The position numbers and the translations under genes are program-made. This document shows positions 1-8,117 of a stretch of 45,780 nt of DNA, piece after piece (positions within the stretch are counted from its first letter, which is position 1; each line of letters starts with the position of its first letter). Source of the stretch: Gammaproteobacteria bacterium. Lineage in GTDB: Bacteria; Pseudomonadota; Gammaproteobacteria; VBWC01. Under the pieces are notes generated by a model that worked only from the letters and a program-made list of their open reading frames with translations, ran no database searches and was not told where the DNA came from. The stretch spans positions 1-45,780 of the forward strand of contig JAHFRU010000011.1 of NCBI GenBank assembly GCA_023266115.1. The letters run 5' to 3'.

Positions 1-161
1 CCGCCGGCGAATACGAACTGCGCGTGCCCTACAGCGATCCGCGCGAACTCGCTGGCGACATCCTGCGCTACGGCCCGGAGGTCGAGGTTATCGGCCCCAA
101 AAGCCTGCGCGCCTGTGTCCGCGACCTTGCAGAGAAAACCGCAGCGATCTACGCAAAGTAA
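1..161 (+). CDS. WYL-domain transcriptional regulator, C-terminal fragment (5' end outside window)
   Basis: The frame that opens at base 3 gives 52 residues ending in TAA at 159-161. The peptide (start AGEYELRVPYSDPRELAGDI, then a LRYGPEVEVIGP stretch and a basic helical tail) matches the C-terminal extension of WYL/PafC-type regulators, which sense ligands or nucleic acid ends and act through an N-terminal winged helix that is not in the window. Such regulators often sit beside CRISPR-Cas or other defence loci. That fits the CRISPR-like repeats starting 108 bp downstream, but whether it controls them is inference. The family call rests on a short C-terminal piece. Confidence 0.7.
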   Translation, partial: AGEYELRVPYSDPRELAGDILRYGPEVEVIGPKSLRACVRDLAEKTAAIYAK

Positions 162-269
162 AAATCGGACAGCAAACAGTCACGTCCTGACCAAGCGCGT
201 GGTGAAAGAAACGCCTTACTGGGCGGAACGCCAAATAGCGCACATCGGCGTCTACCGGGTCCCTTCTCC

Positions 270-357
270 GTGTTCCCCACGCGCGTGGGGTGGACGTGAT
301 CTGCGCCCATGCGTTCGCGACGATTTCCCCGTGTTCCCCACGCGCGTGGGGTGGACT
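270..357 (+). CRISPR. Remnant type I-E-like CRISPR array: two repeats, one spacer
   Basis: The same 26 bases (start GTGTTCCCCACGCGCG, then TGGGGTGGAC) occur at 270-295 and 331-356. The period is 61 bp, which equals the 28-29-nt repeat plus 32-33-nt spacer of type I-E arrays. The repeat has the I-E hallmark GTGTTCCCC start and an internal CCCCACGCGCGTGGGG palindrome that would form the crRNA hairpin. The single spacer is about 299-330. No third repeat exists 61 bp to either side. The second repeat runs directly into the end of an IS3-like element at about 358, so the array was probably cut there. No cas gene is in the window. Confidence 0.65.
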
Positions 358-780
358 TGACCCGCTTTAGTGGACGGGTCATTACCTAAGCCGCCTCGTT
401 TTCAGTGGTCAATAGTTTCCTCTCGTAGTTGACGGGTGACAAGTAGCCGAGGGCCGAATGCCGACGATGCGGGTTATACCAGCCCTCGATCCATTCAAAG
501 ACCGCCATGCGGGCCTCGGCCTGGGTCTTGAAACGGCGCCGGTTCAGCACTTCGCGCTCCAGGGGGGGGGGGGCGAAAAAGCGTTCGGCCATCGCGTTGT
601 CGCAGGTATCGCTGACCGAGCCCATCGACGGCATCACGCCCGTCTCGCAGCATCGTTTGCCGAAGGCATAGCGGGTGTTACTTCCAACCCTGATCGGAAT
701 GATGGACCACCGCCCCGGGGCCGGCCGCAACGCCTGCAAGGCGTTGTTTTCACATGGCGGCGGTGCCGCCACGATGCCGT
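358..780 (-). mobile_element. Decayed IS3-family insertion sequence, transposase end only
   Basis: The left boundary is a TGACCCGCTTTAGTGGAC terminal sequence starting at about 358, directly abutting the second CRISPR repeat; IS3-family ends begin with TG. Only the C-terminal integrase-core part of the transposase remains, and no OrfA or second terminal repeat was found before the ndk promoter at 791. The right boundary is approximate. The element contains a run of 12 G (562-573). Confidence 0.65.
386..750 (-). pseudogene. IS3-family transposase OrfB, C-terminal remnant (frameshifted)
   Basis: Read on the minus strand, the C-terminal part is clear: CDNAMAERFF, NRRRFKTQAEARMAVFEWIE, WYNPHRRHSALGYLSPVNYE. 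This is the rve integrase core of IS3-family OrfB with the catalytic glutamate region kept. Upstream, HHSDQG (second catalytic aspartate) is readable only in another frame, so at least one frameshift lies near 685. A 12-G run at 562-573 replaces the usual FFASLE region with FFAPPPLE. The first catalytic Asp and all of OrfA are missing, so the element cannot transpose by itself. Confidence 0.75.
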
Positions 781-790
781 TGGCGCACGA

Positions 791-819
791 TTGTCAGAAC
801 CGGGCGGAAACATTACAAT
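791..819 (+). promoter_or_regulatory. Sigma-70 promoter for ndk
   Basis: TTGTCA at 791-796 and TACAAT at 814-819 are separated by 17 bp. These are 4/6 and 5/6 matches to the consensus hexamers at ideal spacing. The predicted start is near 826, giving a leader of about 68 nt before the ndk ATG. The leader holds an AACCC/GGGTT stem followed by TTTT (841-869), which could be a weak attenuator. The promoter sits just past the IS remnant. Confidence 0.6.
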
Positions 820-893
820 AGGCGCTCGCTAAGTTATTGTAACCCCGTGAGTTTTCTTCCGGGTTTTTTCATCGAATCTATATGGAGTCTGTA

Positions 894-1325
894 ATGGCGA
901 TTGAAACGACGTTGTCTATTGTGAAACCGGACGCGGTTGCGAAGAACGCCATCGGTGCGATCCTGGATCGCTTCGAAAAAGGCGGGCTGCGCATCGTTGC
1001 AGCAAAAATGCTGCGCCTCAGCAAGGCGCAGGCCGAAGGATTCTACGCGATGCACAAGGATCGTCCGTTCTACCACGAGCTGGTCAATTTCATGATTTCA
1101 GGTCCGGTGATGATCCAGGTGCTTGAGGGCGAAAATGCCATCGCCAAAAACCGCGAGCTCATGGGCGCGACCAATCCGGCCAACGCGATGCCCGGTACTA
1201 TTCGTGCAAATTTCGGCAGTGGCATCCAGGAAAACGCCGTGCACGGCTCCGATGGCCCGCTAAGCGCCAAGACCGAAATCGCCTTTTTCTTCAAGCCCGA
1301 CGAAATCTGCAAGCGCGTGCGCTAA
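894..1325 (+). CDS. ndk: Nucleoside diphosphate kinase
   Basis: Transfers the gamma-phosphate of ATP to nucleoside diphosphates through a phosphohistidine, balancing NTP and dNTP pools in the cytosol. The 143-residue product has the family's usual length. [15 protein letters not shown] is the conserved N-terminus, and the active-site NAVHGSDG places the catalytic histidine at residue 117, as in E. coli Ndk. The ATG at 894 is preferred over an in-frame ATG at 882 because GGAG at 884-887 lies 6 nt upstream of 894 and the conserved sequence starts there. In many gammaproteobacteria ndk is followed by rlmN, as here (20-bp gap). A sigma-70 promoter lies at 791-819. Confidence 0.97.
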   Translation: MAIETTLSIVKPDAVAKNAIGAILDRFEKGGLRIVAAKMLRLSKAQAEGFYAMHKDRPFYHELVNFMISGPVMIQVLEGENAIAKNRELMGATNPANAMPGTIRANFGSGIQENAVHGSDGPLSAKTEIAFFFKPDEICKRVR

Positions 1326-1345
1326 CGCAGGCGAGCGAGCGTTCC

Positions 1346-2452
1346 ATGGAAGTCACGGTGAAAACCAATCTGCTCAACCGCGACCGGTCCGGGATGGAGG
1401 GCTTTTTTGCCGATCTCGGCGAGCAGCCTTTTCGCGCCGCGCAGCTGACGCGCTGGATACACCAGCGCGGTTGCAGCGAGATTGCGGCGATGACCGATCT
1501 CGGCAAGGGTCTGCGCGAGCGGCTCGACGCCGTCGCCGGCATCAGCGTGCCGGCGATCGTGCGTGAACAGGTGTCCGACGACGGTACCTGCAAATGGCTG
1601 CTGGAGCTCGATGGCGGCAATTGTGTCGAGACCGTCTTCATTCCCGAGAGCGGCCGGGGCACGCTGTGTATATCCTCGCAGGTGGGCTGCAAACTCGATT
1701 GCGCGTTCTGCGCCACCGGCAAGCAGGGCTTCAATCGTAACCTCACAACCGCGGAAATCATCGCGCAGCTGTGGGTCGCAAATCGCCAGCTCGGACGTGG
1801 CGCGGACGGTCGCTACCGGATCACCAACGTGGTCATGATGGGCATGGGCGAGCCGCTGTTAAATTTCGACAATGTCGTGCCGGCGCTGAACATCATGACG
1901 GACGATCTCGCCTACGGCCTGGCGAAACGGCGCGTCACTGTCAGCACGGCTGGCGTGGTCCCGGCGATAGATCGCCTGAAACAGGCCAGCGACGTCAGTC
2001 TCGCCGTTTCATTGCACGCCACCAACGATGAACTGCGCGACCGGCTGGTGCCGCTCAACCGCAAGTATCCGATCAGCGAGCTGCTCGCCGCGTGCCGCCG
2101 CTATGTCGCAGACGTGCCGCGGCGCAAGATCACGTTTGAATACGTTATGCTCGACCATGTCAATGACCAGCCCGCACATGCGCGTGAACTGATCAGACTG
2201 CTCAGCAACGTGCCGTCCAAGGTCAACCTGATTCCGTTCAATCCGTTTCCCGGCGCGGAATTTAAAACGTCGTCGCCCGACGCGCTGCGGCGTTTCCGCG
2301 ACATGCTGCAGCAGGCCGGCCTGATTACCGTCACCCGCAAGACGCGCGGCGACGATATCGACGCCGCCTGCGGCCAGCTCGCCGGCAAGGTCAACGATCG
2401 CACGCAACGCAGCCGCAAGTATCAGCTGAAGACGACGGGTGTCGCGGTATGA
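1346..2452 (+). CDS. rlmN: Dual-specificity 23S rRNA A2503 / tRNA A37 C2-methyltransferase
   Basis: Radical-SAM enzyme that methylates C2 of A2503 in 23S rRNA and of A37 in some tRNAs. The cluster-binding CxxxCxxC (C115, C119, C122 within [17 protein letters not shown]) is intact. The SAM-binding GMGEPLLN motif and the C-terminal catalytic cysteine (DIDAACGQL) are also visible. Length is 368 residues, close to the family's roughly 370-400. The ATG at 1346 has a poor ribosome site; an in-frame GTG at 1358 ([12 protein letters not shown]), preceded by GGAAG, is a reasonable alternative. The stop overlaps the pilW start as ATGA at 2449-2452, so the two are translationally coupled. Confidence 0.96.
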   Translation: MEVTVKTNLLNRDRSGMEGFFADLGEQPFRAAQLTRWIHQRGCSEIAAMTDLGKGLRERLDAVAGISVPAIVREQVSDDGTCKWLLELDGGNCVETVFIPESGRGTLCISSQVGCKLDCAFCATGKQGFNRNLTTAEIIAQLWVANRQLGRGADGRYRITNVVMMGMGEPLLNFDNVVPALNIMTDDLAYGLAKRRVTVSTAGVVPAIDRLKQASDVSLAVSLHATNDELRDRLVPLNRKYPISELLAACRRYVADVPRRKITFEYVMLDHVNDQPAHARELIRLLSNVPSKVNLIPFNPFPGAEFKTSSPDALRRFRDMLQQAGLITVTRKTRGDDIDAACGQLAGKVNDRTQRSRKYQLKTTGVAV

Positions 2453-3204
2453 ATCGGCTGGTGAAAAGCGCCGCGATGCTGCTGGTGGTGTTCGCCGTCG
2501 CGGGGTGCGCCGGTACGTCGAAGCGCGACGGGCATGAGAGCGCCGCCGAGATCAACGCCAAACTGGGGCTGGCCTATCTCCAGCAGGGCAATGCCGAACT
2601 CGCGATAGAAAAGCTGAAAAAGGCGCTGGAGCAGGACAGCAAGCTGGCGTCCGCGCATCACTATCTCGCGGAGGCCTACCGCCAGACCGGCGAGTACGAC
2701 AATGCCCGCGAGCATTTCAAGCGTGCGTTGTCGCTGAGCTCCCACGATGGCGCCATGTATAACAACTACGGCGTGTTCCTTTGCGACGCCGGCGACTTCA
2801 AGGAAGCCGATCGGGCCTTTTTGCAGGCGGTCAAGGTGCATGCCTACAAGGAGCAGGCCGATGCGTACGAGAACGCCGGTCTGTGTGCGCTGCGCGAACC
2901 CGACCTGAAACGCGCCGAGCAGCGATTCCGCGCGGCGTTGAAGCTCAGGCCGCAGCAGGCGCGATCGCTTTTACAGATGACCGGGATCAGCCTGACGGAC
3001 AAGAACTACCTCGAGGCGCGGGCGTTTCTGCAGCGCTACGAGGCGGCGGCGCCGCATACGGCGCGCAGCCTCTGGCTCGGTGTGCAGATCGAGCGGGAAC
3101 TCGGCAACCGGGACGACGCGACGAAGTACGGCAATCTGCTCGGCGAGCAATACCCCGACGCCGAAGAAACCCGCCTGTACCGCAAGCTGGCGGAGAGTAA
3201 ATAG
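2449..3204 (+). CDS. pilW: Type IV pilus biogenesis/stability lipoprotein PilW (PilF)
   Basis: A TPR lipoprotein that acts as pilotin for the PilQ secretin, taking it to the outer membrane for type IV pilus assembly. The N-terminus is a lipoprotein signal with a VAGC lipobox, making Cys20 the lipidated residue. From about residue 36 the protein is a run of TPR helices ([40 protein letters not shown] and further units). The 251-residue length is typical. It overlaps rlmN by 4 nt and ends 4 nt before ispG. The rodZ gene usually found next is not present. Confidence 0.93.
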   Translation: MNRLVKSAAMLLVVFAVAGCAGTSKRDGHESAAEINAKLGLAYLQQGNAELAIEKLKKALEQDSKLASAHHYLAEAYRQTGEYDNAREHFKRALSLSSHDGAMYNNYGVFLCDAGDFKEADRAFLQAVKVHAYKEQADAYENAGLCALREPDLKRAEQRFRAALKLRPQQARSLLQMTGISLTDKNYLEARAFLQRYEAAAPHTARSLWLGVQIERELGNRDDATKYGNLLGEQYPDAEETRLYRKLAESK

Positions 3205-3208
3205 TCCG

Positions 3209-4330
3209 ATGAAAACCCACTCGCCAATCGTGCGCCGCAAGTCGCGCCAGATCATGGTCGGCAATGTGCCGGTCGGCGGCGACGCGCCGATCAGCGTGCA
3301 GAGCATGACGAATACCGATACCTGTAACGTCGACGCGACTGTCGCGCAGATCGAGGCGCTGCAAAAGGCTGGTGCCGATATCGTGCGTGTGTCGGTGCCG
3401 ACGATGGACGCCGCCGAGGCGTTCGGCACCATCAAGAAGCGCGTCGCCGTGCCGTTGATCGCGGACATCCATTTCAAATACGAAATCGCACTGCGCGTCG
3501 CGGAGCTCGGTGCCGATTGCCTGCGTATCAACCCGGGCAATATCGGCCGCGAGGAGCGCGTGCGCGCTGTGGTCAGCGCCGCGCGTGACCGTAACATTCC
3601 GATCCGCATCGGCGTGAATGCCGGCTCGCTGGAAAAGGATCTGCAGGAAAAATACCGCGAGCCGACGTCGGAGGCGTTGGTCGAATCCGCGCTGCGGCAT
3701 ATCGATATCCTCGACCGTCTGGACTTCCAGAACTACAAGGTCAGTCTCAAGGCGTCTGAAATATTCATGACCGTTGGTGCGTACCGCTTGTTGGCGAAAC
3801 AGATCGAACAACCGTTGCATCTCGGCATCACCGAGGCCGGGGCGCTGCGTTCCGGCACGGTGAAATCGTCGATCGGCCTCGGCATGCTGCTCGCCGACGG
3901 CATCGGCGATACGATACGCGTGTCGCTCGCCGCCGATCCGGTTGAGGAGGTGAAGGTCGGCTTCGACATGCTGAAGAGCCTGCATCTGCGCAGCCGTGGC
4001 GTTAATCTGGTGGCCTGTCCGTCCTGCTCGCGTCAGGAATTCGATGTCATCGCGACGGTGAATGCGCTGGAGCTGCGGCTGGAAGACATTACCGATCCGA
4101 TCGATATTGCGGTGATCGGTTGCATCGTCAACGGCCCCGGCGAGGCACGCGAGGCGGAGATCGGTCTCGTCGGCGGCAAGCGCAGTATGTTGTACACGGA
4201 TGGCCGGCCGGATTACAAGGTCGATAACGCGACGCTGCTGGATGAACTCGAAAGCGCGATACGCGAACGCCTGCGCCGGCGCCGTGAGGCCGGCGTAGCG
4301 GCCGATGCACCGCTGACTATTTCGGTATAA
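3209..4330 (+). CDS. ispG: 4-hydroxy-3-methylbut-2-en-1-yl diphosphate synthase
   Basis: Iron-sulfur enzyme of the MEP isoprenoid pathway that reduces MEcPP to HMBPP. The 373-residue protein has the length of the short bacterial form. Its three cluster ligands C270, C273 ([10 protein letters not shown]) and C305 ([10 protein letters not shown]) fall at the same positions as in E. coli IspG, followed by the conserved NGPGEA loop. The ATG at 3209 gives the conserved [15 protein letters not shown] start. GGAGAG inside the end of pilW (3192-3197) can serve as ribosome binding site. It lies 4 bp after the pilW stop in the same operon. Confidence 0.97.
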   Translation: MKTHSPIVRRKSRQIMVGNVPVGGDAPISVQSMTNTDTCNVDATVAQIEALQKAGADIVRVSVPTMDAAEAFGTIKKRVAVPLIADIHFKYEIALRVAELGADCLRINPGNIGREERVRAVVSAARDRNIPIRIGVNAGSLEKDLQEKYREPTSEALVESALRHIDILDRLDFQNYKVSLKASEIFMTVGAYRLLAKQIEQPLHLGITEAGALRSGTVKSSIGLGMLLADGIGDTIRVSLAADPVEEVKVGFDMLKSLHLRSRGVNLVACPSCSRQEFDVIATVNALELRLEDITDPIDIAVIGCIVNGPGEAREAEIGLVGGKRSMLYTDGRPDYKVDNATLLDELESAIRERLRRRREAGVAADAPLTISV

Positions 4331-4396
4331 CACGGCGATCAGGCGCCGCCCGGCACCCGACCGATAACCTGGCCATCTCGTTCGAAGGACACGGCG

Positions 4397-5671
4397 TTGC
4401 TCAAAGGAATCCAGGCCGTACGCGGCATGAACGACATCCTGCCGGCGGAAACGCCGTACTGGCAGCAGGTCGAGGACGCCGTGCGCGAGGTCGTGCAGGC
4501 CTACGGCTATGAGGAACTCCGCCTGCCGTTGCTGGAAAAGACCGAGCTGTTCAAGCGCACCATCGGCGAGGTCACCGATATCGTCGAGAAGGAGATGTAC
4601 ACCTTCGACGACCGCAACGGCGACAGCCTGACGCTGCGTCCCGAAGGCACTGCCGGTTGTGTGCGCGCCGGTATCGAGCACGGGCTGCTCTACAATCAGG
4701 TACAACGGTTCTGGTACGGCGGCCCGATGTTCCGGCACGAGCGTCCGCAACAGGGGCGTTACCGCCAGTTCCACCAGATCGGCGTCGAGGCCTTTGGCAT
4801 GGCCGGCCCGGGCATCGATGTCGAACACCTGTTGATGACCGCCAGAATCTGGCGCCGTCTCGGTCTCGACGGGCTGTCGCTGCAGATCAACTCGCTGGGT
4901 TCGACAACTGCGCGGCGGGCGCACCGGGAGCGCCTCGTCAACTATCTGCGCGGCCGCAGTGACGAACTGGATGATGACAGCCGGCGGCGGCTGGAAACCA
5001 ACCCGCTGCGGATACTCGACAGCAAGAACCCGGCGATGCGCGCGCTGATCGACGGCGCGCCATTGTTCAGCGAGTACCTCGAGGAGCAGTCACTGAATGA
5101 TTTCGCCGCGATCAAGTCCGCGCTGACAGACGCGGGTGTTGCGTATAGCGAAAACCCACGGCTGGTGCGCGGTCTCGACTACTATAACGAGACGGTCTAC
5201 GAATGGGTGACGGATCAGCTCGGCGCGCAGGGCACGGTGTGCGCCGGCGGCCGTTATGACGGGCTGGTCGAGCAACTCGGTGGCAAACCGACGCCGGGCG
5301 CCGGTTTTGCGCTGGGACTGGACCGCATTGTCACCTTGCTGCAGCAGGCGGGTGACAGTCTCCTGCTGCGCGGGCCACGCGCTTATCTGGCGCTGGTGGG
5401 TCTGCAGGCCGAGCAGTACAGCCTGTTATTCGCCGAACGCCTGCGCAACCGGCTGCCGGGACTGCGCCTCACCGTCAATTGCGGCGGCGGCAGTATCAAA
5501 AGCCAGATGAAGCGCGCGGACAAGAGCGGCGCCGACATCGCGCTGGTGCTGGGTGACGAGGAGATGCAGAACAAACAGATCGGTGTAAAATTCCTGCGCC
5601 TCGATCGCCAGCAGGAGCGGGTCGACCAGGACGAGATCGACCGATATCTGAAACAGGAATTGACGTTTTGA
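4397..5671 (+). CDS. hisS: Histidyl-tRNA synthetase
   Basis: Class II aminoacyl-tRNA synthetase that charges tRNA-His. The 424 residues equal the E. coli length. Visible landmarks are motif 2 ([21 protein letters not shown] region), the histidine-A loop [13 protein letters not shown], motif 3 GFALGLDR, and a C-terminal anticodon-binding domain from about residue 330. Initiation is at TTG (4397), giving [21 protein letters not shown] at 4383-4388 lies 8 nt upstream and no ATG fits the conserved N-terminus. The 66-bp gap after ispG shows no obvious terminator, so read-through from ispG is likely. Confidence 0.97.
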   Translation: MLKGIQAVRGMNDILPAETPYWQQVEDAVREVVQAYGYEELRLPLLEKTELFKRTIGEVTDIVEKEMYTFDDRNGDSLTLRPEGTAGCVRAGIEHGLLYNQVQRFWYGGPMFRHERPQQGRYRQFHQIGVEAFGMAGPGIDVEHLLMTARIWRRLGLDGLSLQINSLGSTTARRAHRERLVNYLRGRSDELDDDSRRRLETNPLRILDSKNPAMRALIDGAPLFSEYLEEQSLNDFAAIKSALTDAGVAYSENPRLVRGLDYYNETVYEWVTDQLGAQGTVCAGGRYDGLVEQLGGKPTPGAGFALGLDRIVTLLQQAGDSLLLRGPRAYLALVGLQAEQYSLLFAERLRNRLPGLRLTVNCGGGSIKSQMKRADKSGADIALVLGDEEMQNKQIGVKFLRLDRQQERVDQDEIDRYLKQELTF

Positions 5672-5687
5672 ATAACTGGAGCGGCAA

Positions 5688-6347
5688 GTGACCGAATACG
5701 AACACGAAAAGGAACAGATCGAAGAGATCAAGAAGTGGTGGCGGGATAACGGCAAGTCCATCCTTGTCGGCGCGGTGTTCGGCATCGCCGGCCTGATCGG
5801 CTGGCAGAGCTGGACGCAGTACCAGAACAGCATCACCGAAGCGGCGTCGGAGGAATTCGCGCTGTTGATGAAAGAGCTGAAGCGCGGCGATAACGCGGCG
5901 ATCCACAGCCGCGGCGGGCATATCGTCAGCCAGCTTGGCGGCAACGGCTATGCCGACGCGGCCGCGCTGGCGCTGGCGAAAACCGCGTATCAGGAAGGTG
6001 ACCTGGCGGCGGCAAAGACGCAATTGCAGCGCGTCATCGATACCGCCGGGGTTCCCGAGATCGGCCACATCGCCCGCCTGCGCCTCGCCCGTTTGTTGCT
6101 CGACCAGCAACAGTACGATGAAGCGCTCAAGGTTGTGGAGATCGTCGCGCCGGACACCTATGCCTCGTTTTACGAGGAGCTCAAGGGGGATGTGTTTCTC
6201 GCCCGCGGCGAGAACGACCTGGCGCGCACCGCCTATACCCAAGCGCGGACGCTCGCCAACCCGGAGATTCCGCGCAGTCAACTGCAGATCAAGCTCGACG
6301 ATCTCGGCGCCGCGGCAGCGCCTGCCAGCGCGCCGGGCGACAATTGA
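5688..6347 (+). CDS. yfgM: YfgM-like membrane-anchored TPR protein (ancillary SecYEG translocon subunit)
   Basis: YfgM is an inner-membrane protein with a periplasmic TPR domain that links SecYEG to periplasmic chaperones. Here a charged cytoplasmic N-terminus (EHEKEQIEEIKKWW) is followed by one membrane segment (about residues 23-42, SILVGAVFGIAGLIG). A periplasmic TPR_21-type domain runs to residue 219. The GTG start at 5688 has GGAG 6 nt upstream. The position between hisS and bamB is the canonical one. It overlaps bamB by one base (TGATG at 6345-6349). Confidence 0.9.
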   Translation: MTEYEHEKEQIEEIKKWWRDNGKSILVGAVFGIAGLIGWQSWTQYQNSITEAASEEFALLMKELKRGDNAAIHSRGGHIVSQLGGNGYADAAALALAKTAYQEGDLAAAKTQLQRVIDTAGVPEIGHIARLRLARLLLDQQQYDEALKVVEIVAPDTYASFYEELKGDVFLARGENDLARTAYTQARTLANPEIPRSQLQIKLDDLGAAAAPASAPGDN

Positions 6348-7525
6348 TGCGTGCCATGCGCTGGTCGGCCGCCGGTCTGCTGGTGTTGCTGCTGGCGGCG
6401 TGCGGGTCGACGCCCGAGCTCGATCCGCCGGCCGGGCTGGCGGACTTCACCGCCGAACGCTACGTCAAGAAACTGTGGACACAAAAACTGCGGATACGCG
6501 ACAGGAAAACCGCAGTGCCAATAGTGCCGGTCGTCGAGAGCGATGTCGTCTACATGGCAAGCGACCGCGGGCGCATGGTCGCGTTCAGCGCGGCCAAGGG
6601 CAGGGAGCGCTGGAAGAGCCGCATCGAGGCCAATGTCACCGGCGGCCTGGGCAGTGCCGGCGAACTGCTGCTGCTGGGCACCAGCAAGGCCGAGGTCGTC
6701 GCCATCAGCAAACGAAACGGCAAGATTGTCTGGCGTCACCGGCTGACCAGCGAAGTGCTCGCGCCGCCGGTCGAGGCGGGCGGCGTGATCGTGGCGCGCA
6801 CTGTCGATGGCCGACTGTTTGGTATCAGCGCGGTCAGCGGCGAGCGGCTGTGGATGTATGAAAAGTCGGTACCCTCGCTGACACTGCGCGGTCTCGGCAC
6901 GCCGGTGATCGTGGAGCGGCGCGTCTACGTCGGCGCTGCCGACGGCAGCATTGTGGCGCTGTCGCTCACCAGCGGCGAAGTGGTCTGGGAAAAGAGCATC
7001 GCGACGCCGAAAGGACGTTCCGAGCTCGACCGGCTGGTCGACGTCGACGGTGACCTGGTCGTGAGCGACGGAGTCATCTACGCCGCGGCCTACCAGGGTA
7101 ACATCGTCGCACTGGCGGCCGAGTCCGGACGGCTGCTGTGGCAGCGCGAGATGTCGTCGTATTCCGGTCTGACGTTCGATGAACGGAATATCTATCTGGC
7201 CGATGACCGCAGCATTATCCGCGCGCTCGATCGCAAGAGCGGCGAAACAGTATGGACGCAGGACGCCTTGCGCATGCGCTCGGTCACGCGGCCGGTCGAT
7301 CACGGCGACTTTGTCGTGACCGGCGACTACGAAGGCTATCTGCACTGGCTGGCCAAGAGCGACGGCCGGCTGATCGCGCGCCGGCGCATCGACGAGAGCG
7401 GCATCCACGTCACGCCCGTGATCGCTGACGACGTCCTCTACGCGGCCGGACAGGGCGGCACGATCACCGCGCTGAAACTGATGTCGCCGATAAAACCACT
7501 GGCGCCGAAACGTAAGGCGGGATAA
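6347..7525 (+). CDS. bamB: Outer membrane protein assembly factor BamB (lipoprotein)
   Basis: A PQQ-like beta-propeller lipoprotein of the BAM complex that helps insert beta-barrel proteins into the outer membrane. The signal peptide ends in LLAAC, making Cys19 the lipidated residue. The rest (about 370 residues) shows repeated blades with AxS/TG-x-xxW turns such as KGRERWKSRIEA, NGKIVWRHRLTS and SGEVVWEKSIA. The ATG at 6347 overlaps the yfgM stop; an ATG at 6356 would shorten the signal by three residues. In related genomes der normally follows directly; here about 5.2 kb separates them. Confidence 0.95.
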   Translation: MRAMRWSAAGLLVLLLAACGSTPELDPPAGLADFTAERYVKKLWTQKLRIRDRKTAVPIVPVVESDVVYMASDRGRMVAFSAAKGRERWKSRIEANVTGGLGSAGELLLLGTSKAEVVAISKRNGKIVWRHRLTSEVLAPPVEAGGVIVARTVDGRLFGISAVSGERLWMYEKSVPSLTLRGLGTPVIVERRVYVGAADGSIVALSLTSGEVVWEKSIATPKGRSELDRLVDVDGDLVVSDGVIYAAAYQGNIVALAAESGRLLWQREMSSYSGLTFDERNIYLADDRSIIRALDRKSGETVWTQDALRMRSVTRPVDHGDFVVTGDYEGYLHWLAKSDGRLIARRRIDESGIHVTPVIADDVLYAAGQGGTITALKLMSPIKPLAPKRKAG

Positions 7526-7531
7526 GCGCCG

Positions 7532-7597
7532 ATGCGACGCTATCTGGCGGAGTTTTGTTGCCGTTGCCCGCGCGAGAATTGCTGCAAAGGAGATTGA
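7532..7597 (+). CDS. Cys-rich 21-residue micro-ORF upstream of the phosphatase gene
   Basis: ATG at 7532 to TGA at 7595 encodes MRRYLAEFCCRCPRENCCKG plus a final Asp: 21 residues with five cysteines in two clusters. It starts 7 bp after bamB. AAGGCGG lies about 11 nt upstream, a weak ribosome site. Its last codons cover the strong AGGAG that serves the next gene, and it ends one base before that gene's probable CTG start, so it could act as a coupling or leader peptide. I recognise no family. It may be fortuitous. Confidence 0.3.
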   Translation: MRRYLAEFCCRCPRENCCKGD

Positions 7598-7598
7598 G

Positions 7599-7991
7599 CT
7601 GAAGAGCGTGCTGTTCGTCTGCGTGGAAAATTCCTGTCGCAGCCAGATGGCCGAGGCCTTCGGCAAAATGCTTGGCGCGGCGGTCTTTGATTCATACAGC
7701 AGCGGCTCGAACCCCTCCGGCGTAGTGAATCCAAAAGCCATCGCGGCGATGCAGGAACTCGGTTACGACCTGACGCAGCATAATTCAAAATCCCTCGATG
7801 AAATACCGGATATCGAATACGACCTCGTCGTCACAATGGGCTGCGGCGACCGCTGCCCGACCGTGCGTGGCAAGCAACGTGAAGACTGGGCGATTCCGGA
7901 CCCGAAACAGATGCCGCCGGTCGAGTTCCGCAAGGTCTGCGATCTGATCCGCGATCAGGTCACCGTCGTGGTAACGCGGCTGCGTGCCTGA
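7599..7991 (+). CDS. Low-molecular-weight phosphatase family / ArsC-type arsenate reductase homologue
   Basis: The fold's P-loop C-X5-R is present as CVENSCR (C8 to R14), followed by SQMAEAFGK. GCGDRCP gives the extra cysteine pair seen in thioredoxin-coupled arsenate reductases, and IPDPKQMP carries the general-acid aspartate. It may reduce arsenate or dephosphorylate a small substrate or protein tyrosine; there are no ars neighbours. The start is probably CTG at 7599 (reading MKSVLFVCVENS), because AGGAG at 7588-7592 is 6 nt upstream and the family's first beta strand begins there. The GTG at 7608 would remove that strand's lead residues. Length from CTG is 130 residues. Confidence 0.82.
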   Translation: MKSVLFVCVENSCRSQMAEAFGKMLGAAVFDSYSSGSNPSGVVNPKAIAAMQELGYDLTQHNSKSLDEIPDIEYDLVVTMGCGDRCPTVRGKQREDWAIPDPKQMPPVEFRKVCDLIRDQVTVVVTRLRA

Positions 7992-8117
7992 GTCAGTGGC
8001 CGATCATCGTGCCGCGTGACGTGGTGACGGCGCAGCGGTTGGAGCACGACGTCTTGTGCAGTGCGGCGAATACTCATTACAATCCGTTAAACGGCGTGTC
8101 CAGGTCTGATCCGGAAT

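Noticed and set aside
184-204. Possible third, decayed CRISPR repeat (CCAAGCGCGTGGTG)
   Set aside because: Only about 15 of 21 positions match, and it is 86 bp rather than 61 bp from the first repeat.
841-869. Rho-independent terminator upstream of ndk
   Set aside because: The AACCC/GGGTT stem is only 5 bp with a 15-nt loop; too weak for a call, noted only as a possible attenuator in the ndk leader.
2987-4924. Very long minus-strand open frame (645 codons) across pilW, ispG and hisS
   Set aside because: It is the antisense frame of three conserved genes; the residues are Arg/His/Asp-rich with no domain, as expected from GC-rich shadow frames.
6278-7741. 487-codon minus-strand open frame over bamB
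   Set aside because: Antisense shadow of bamB; composition is biased and no family is apparent.
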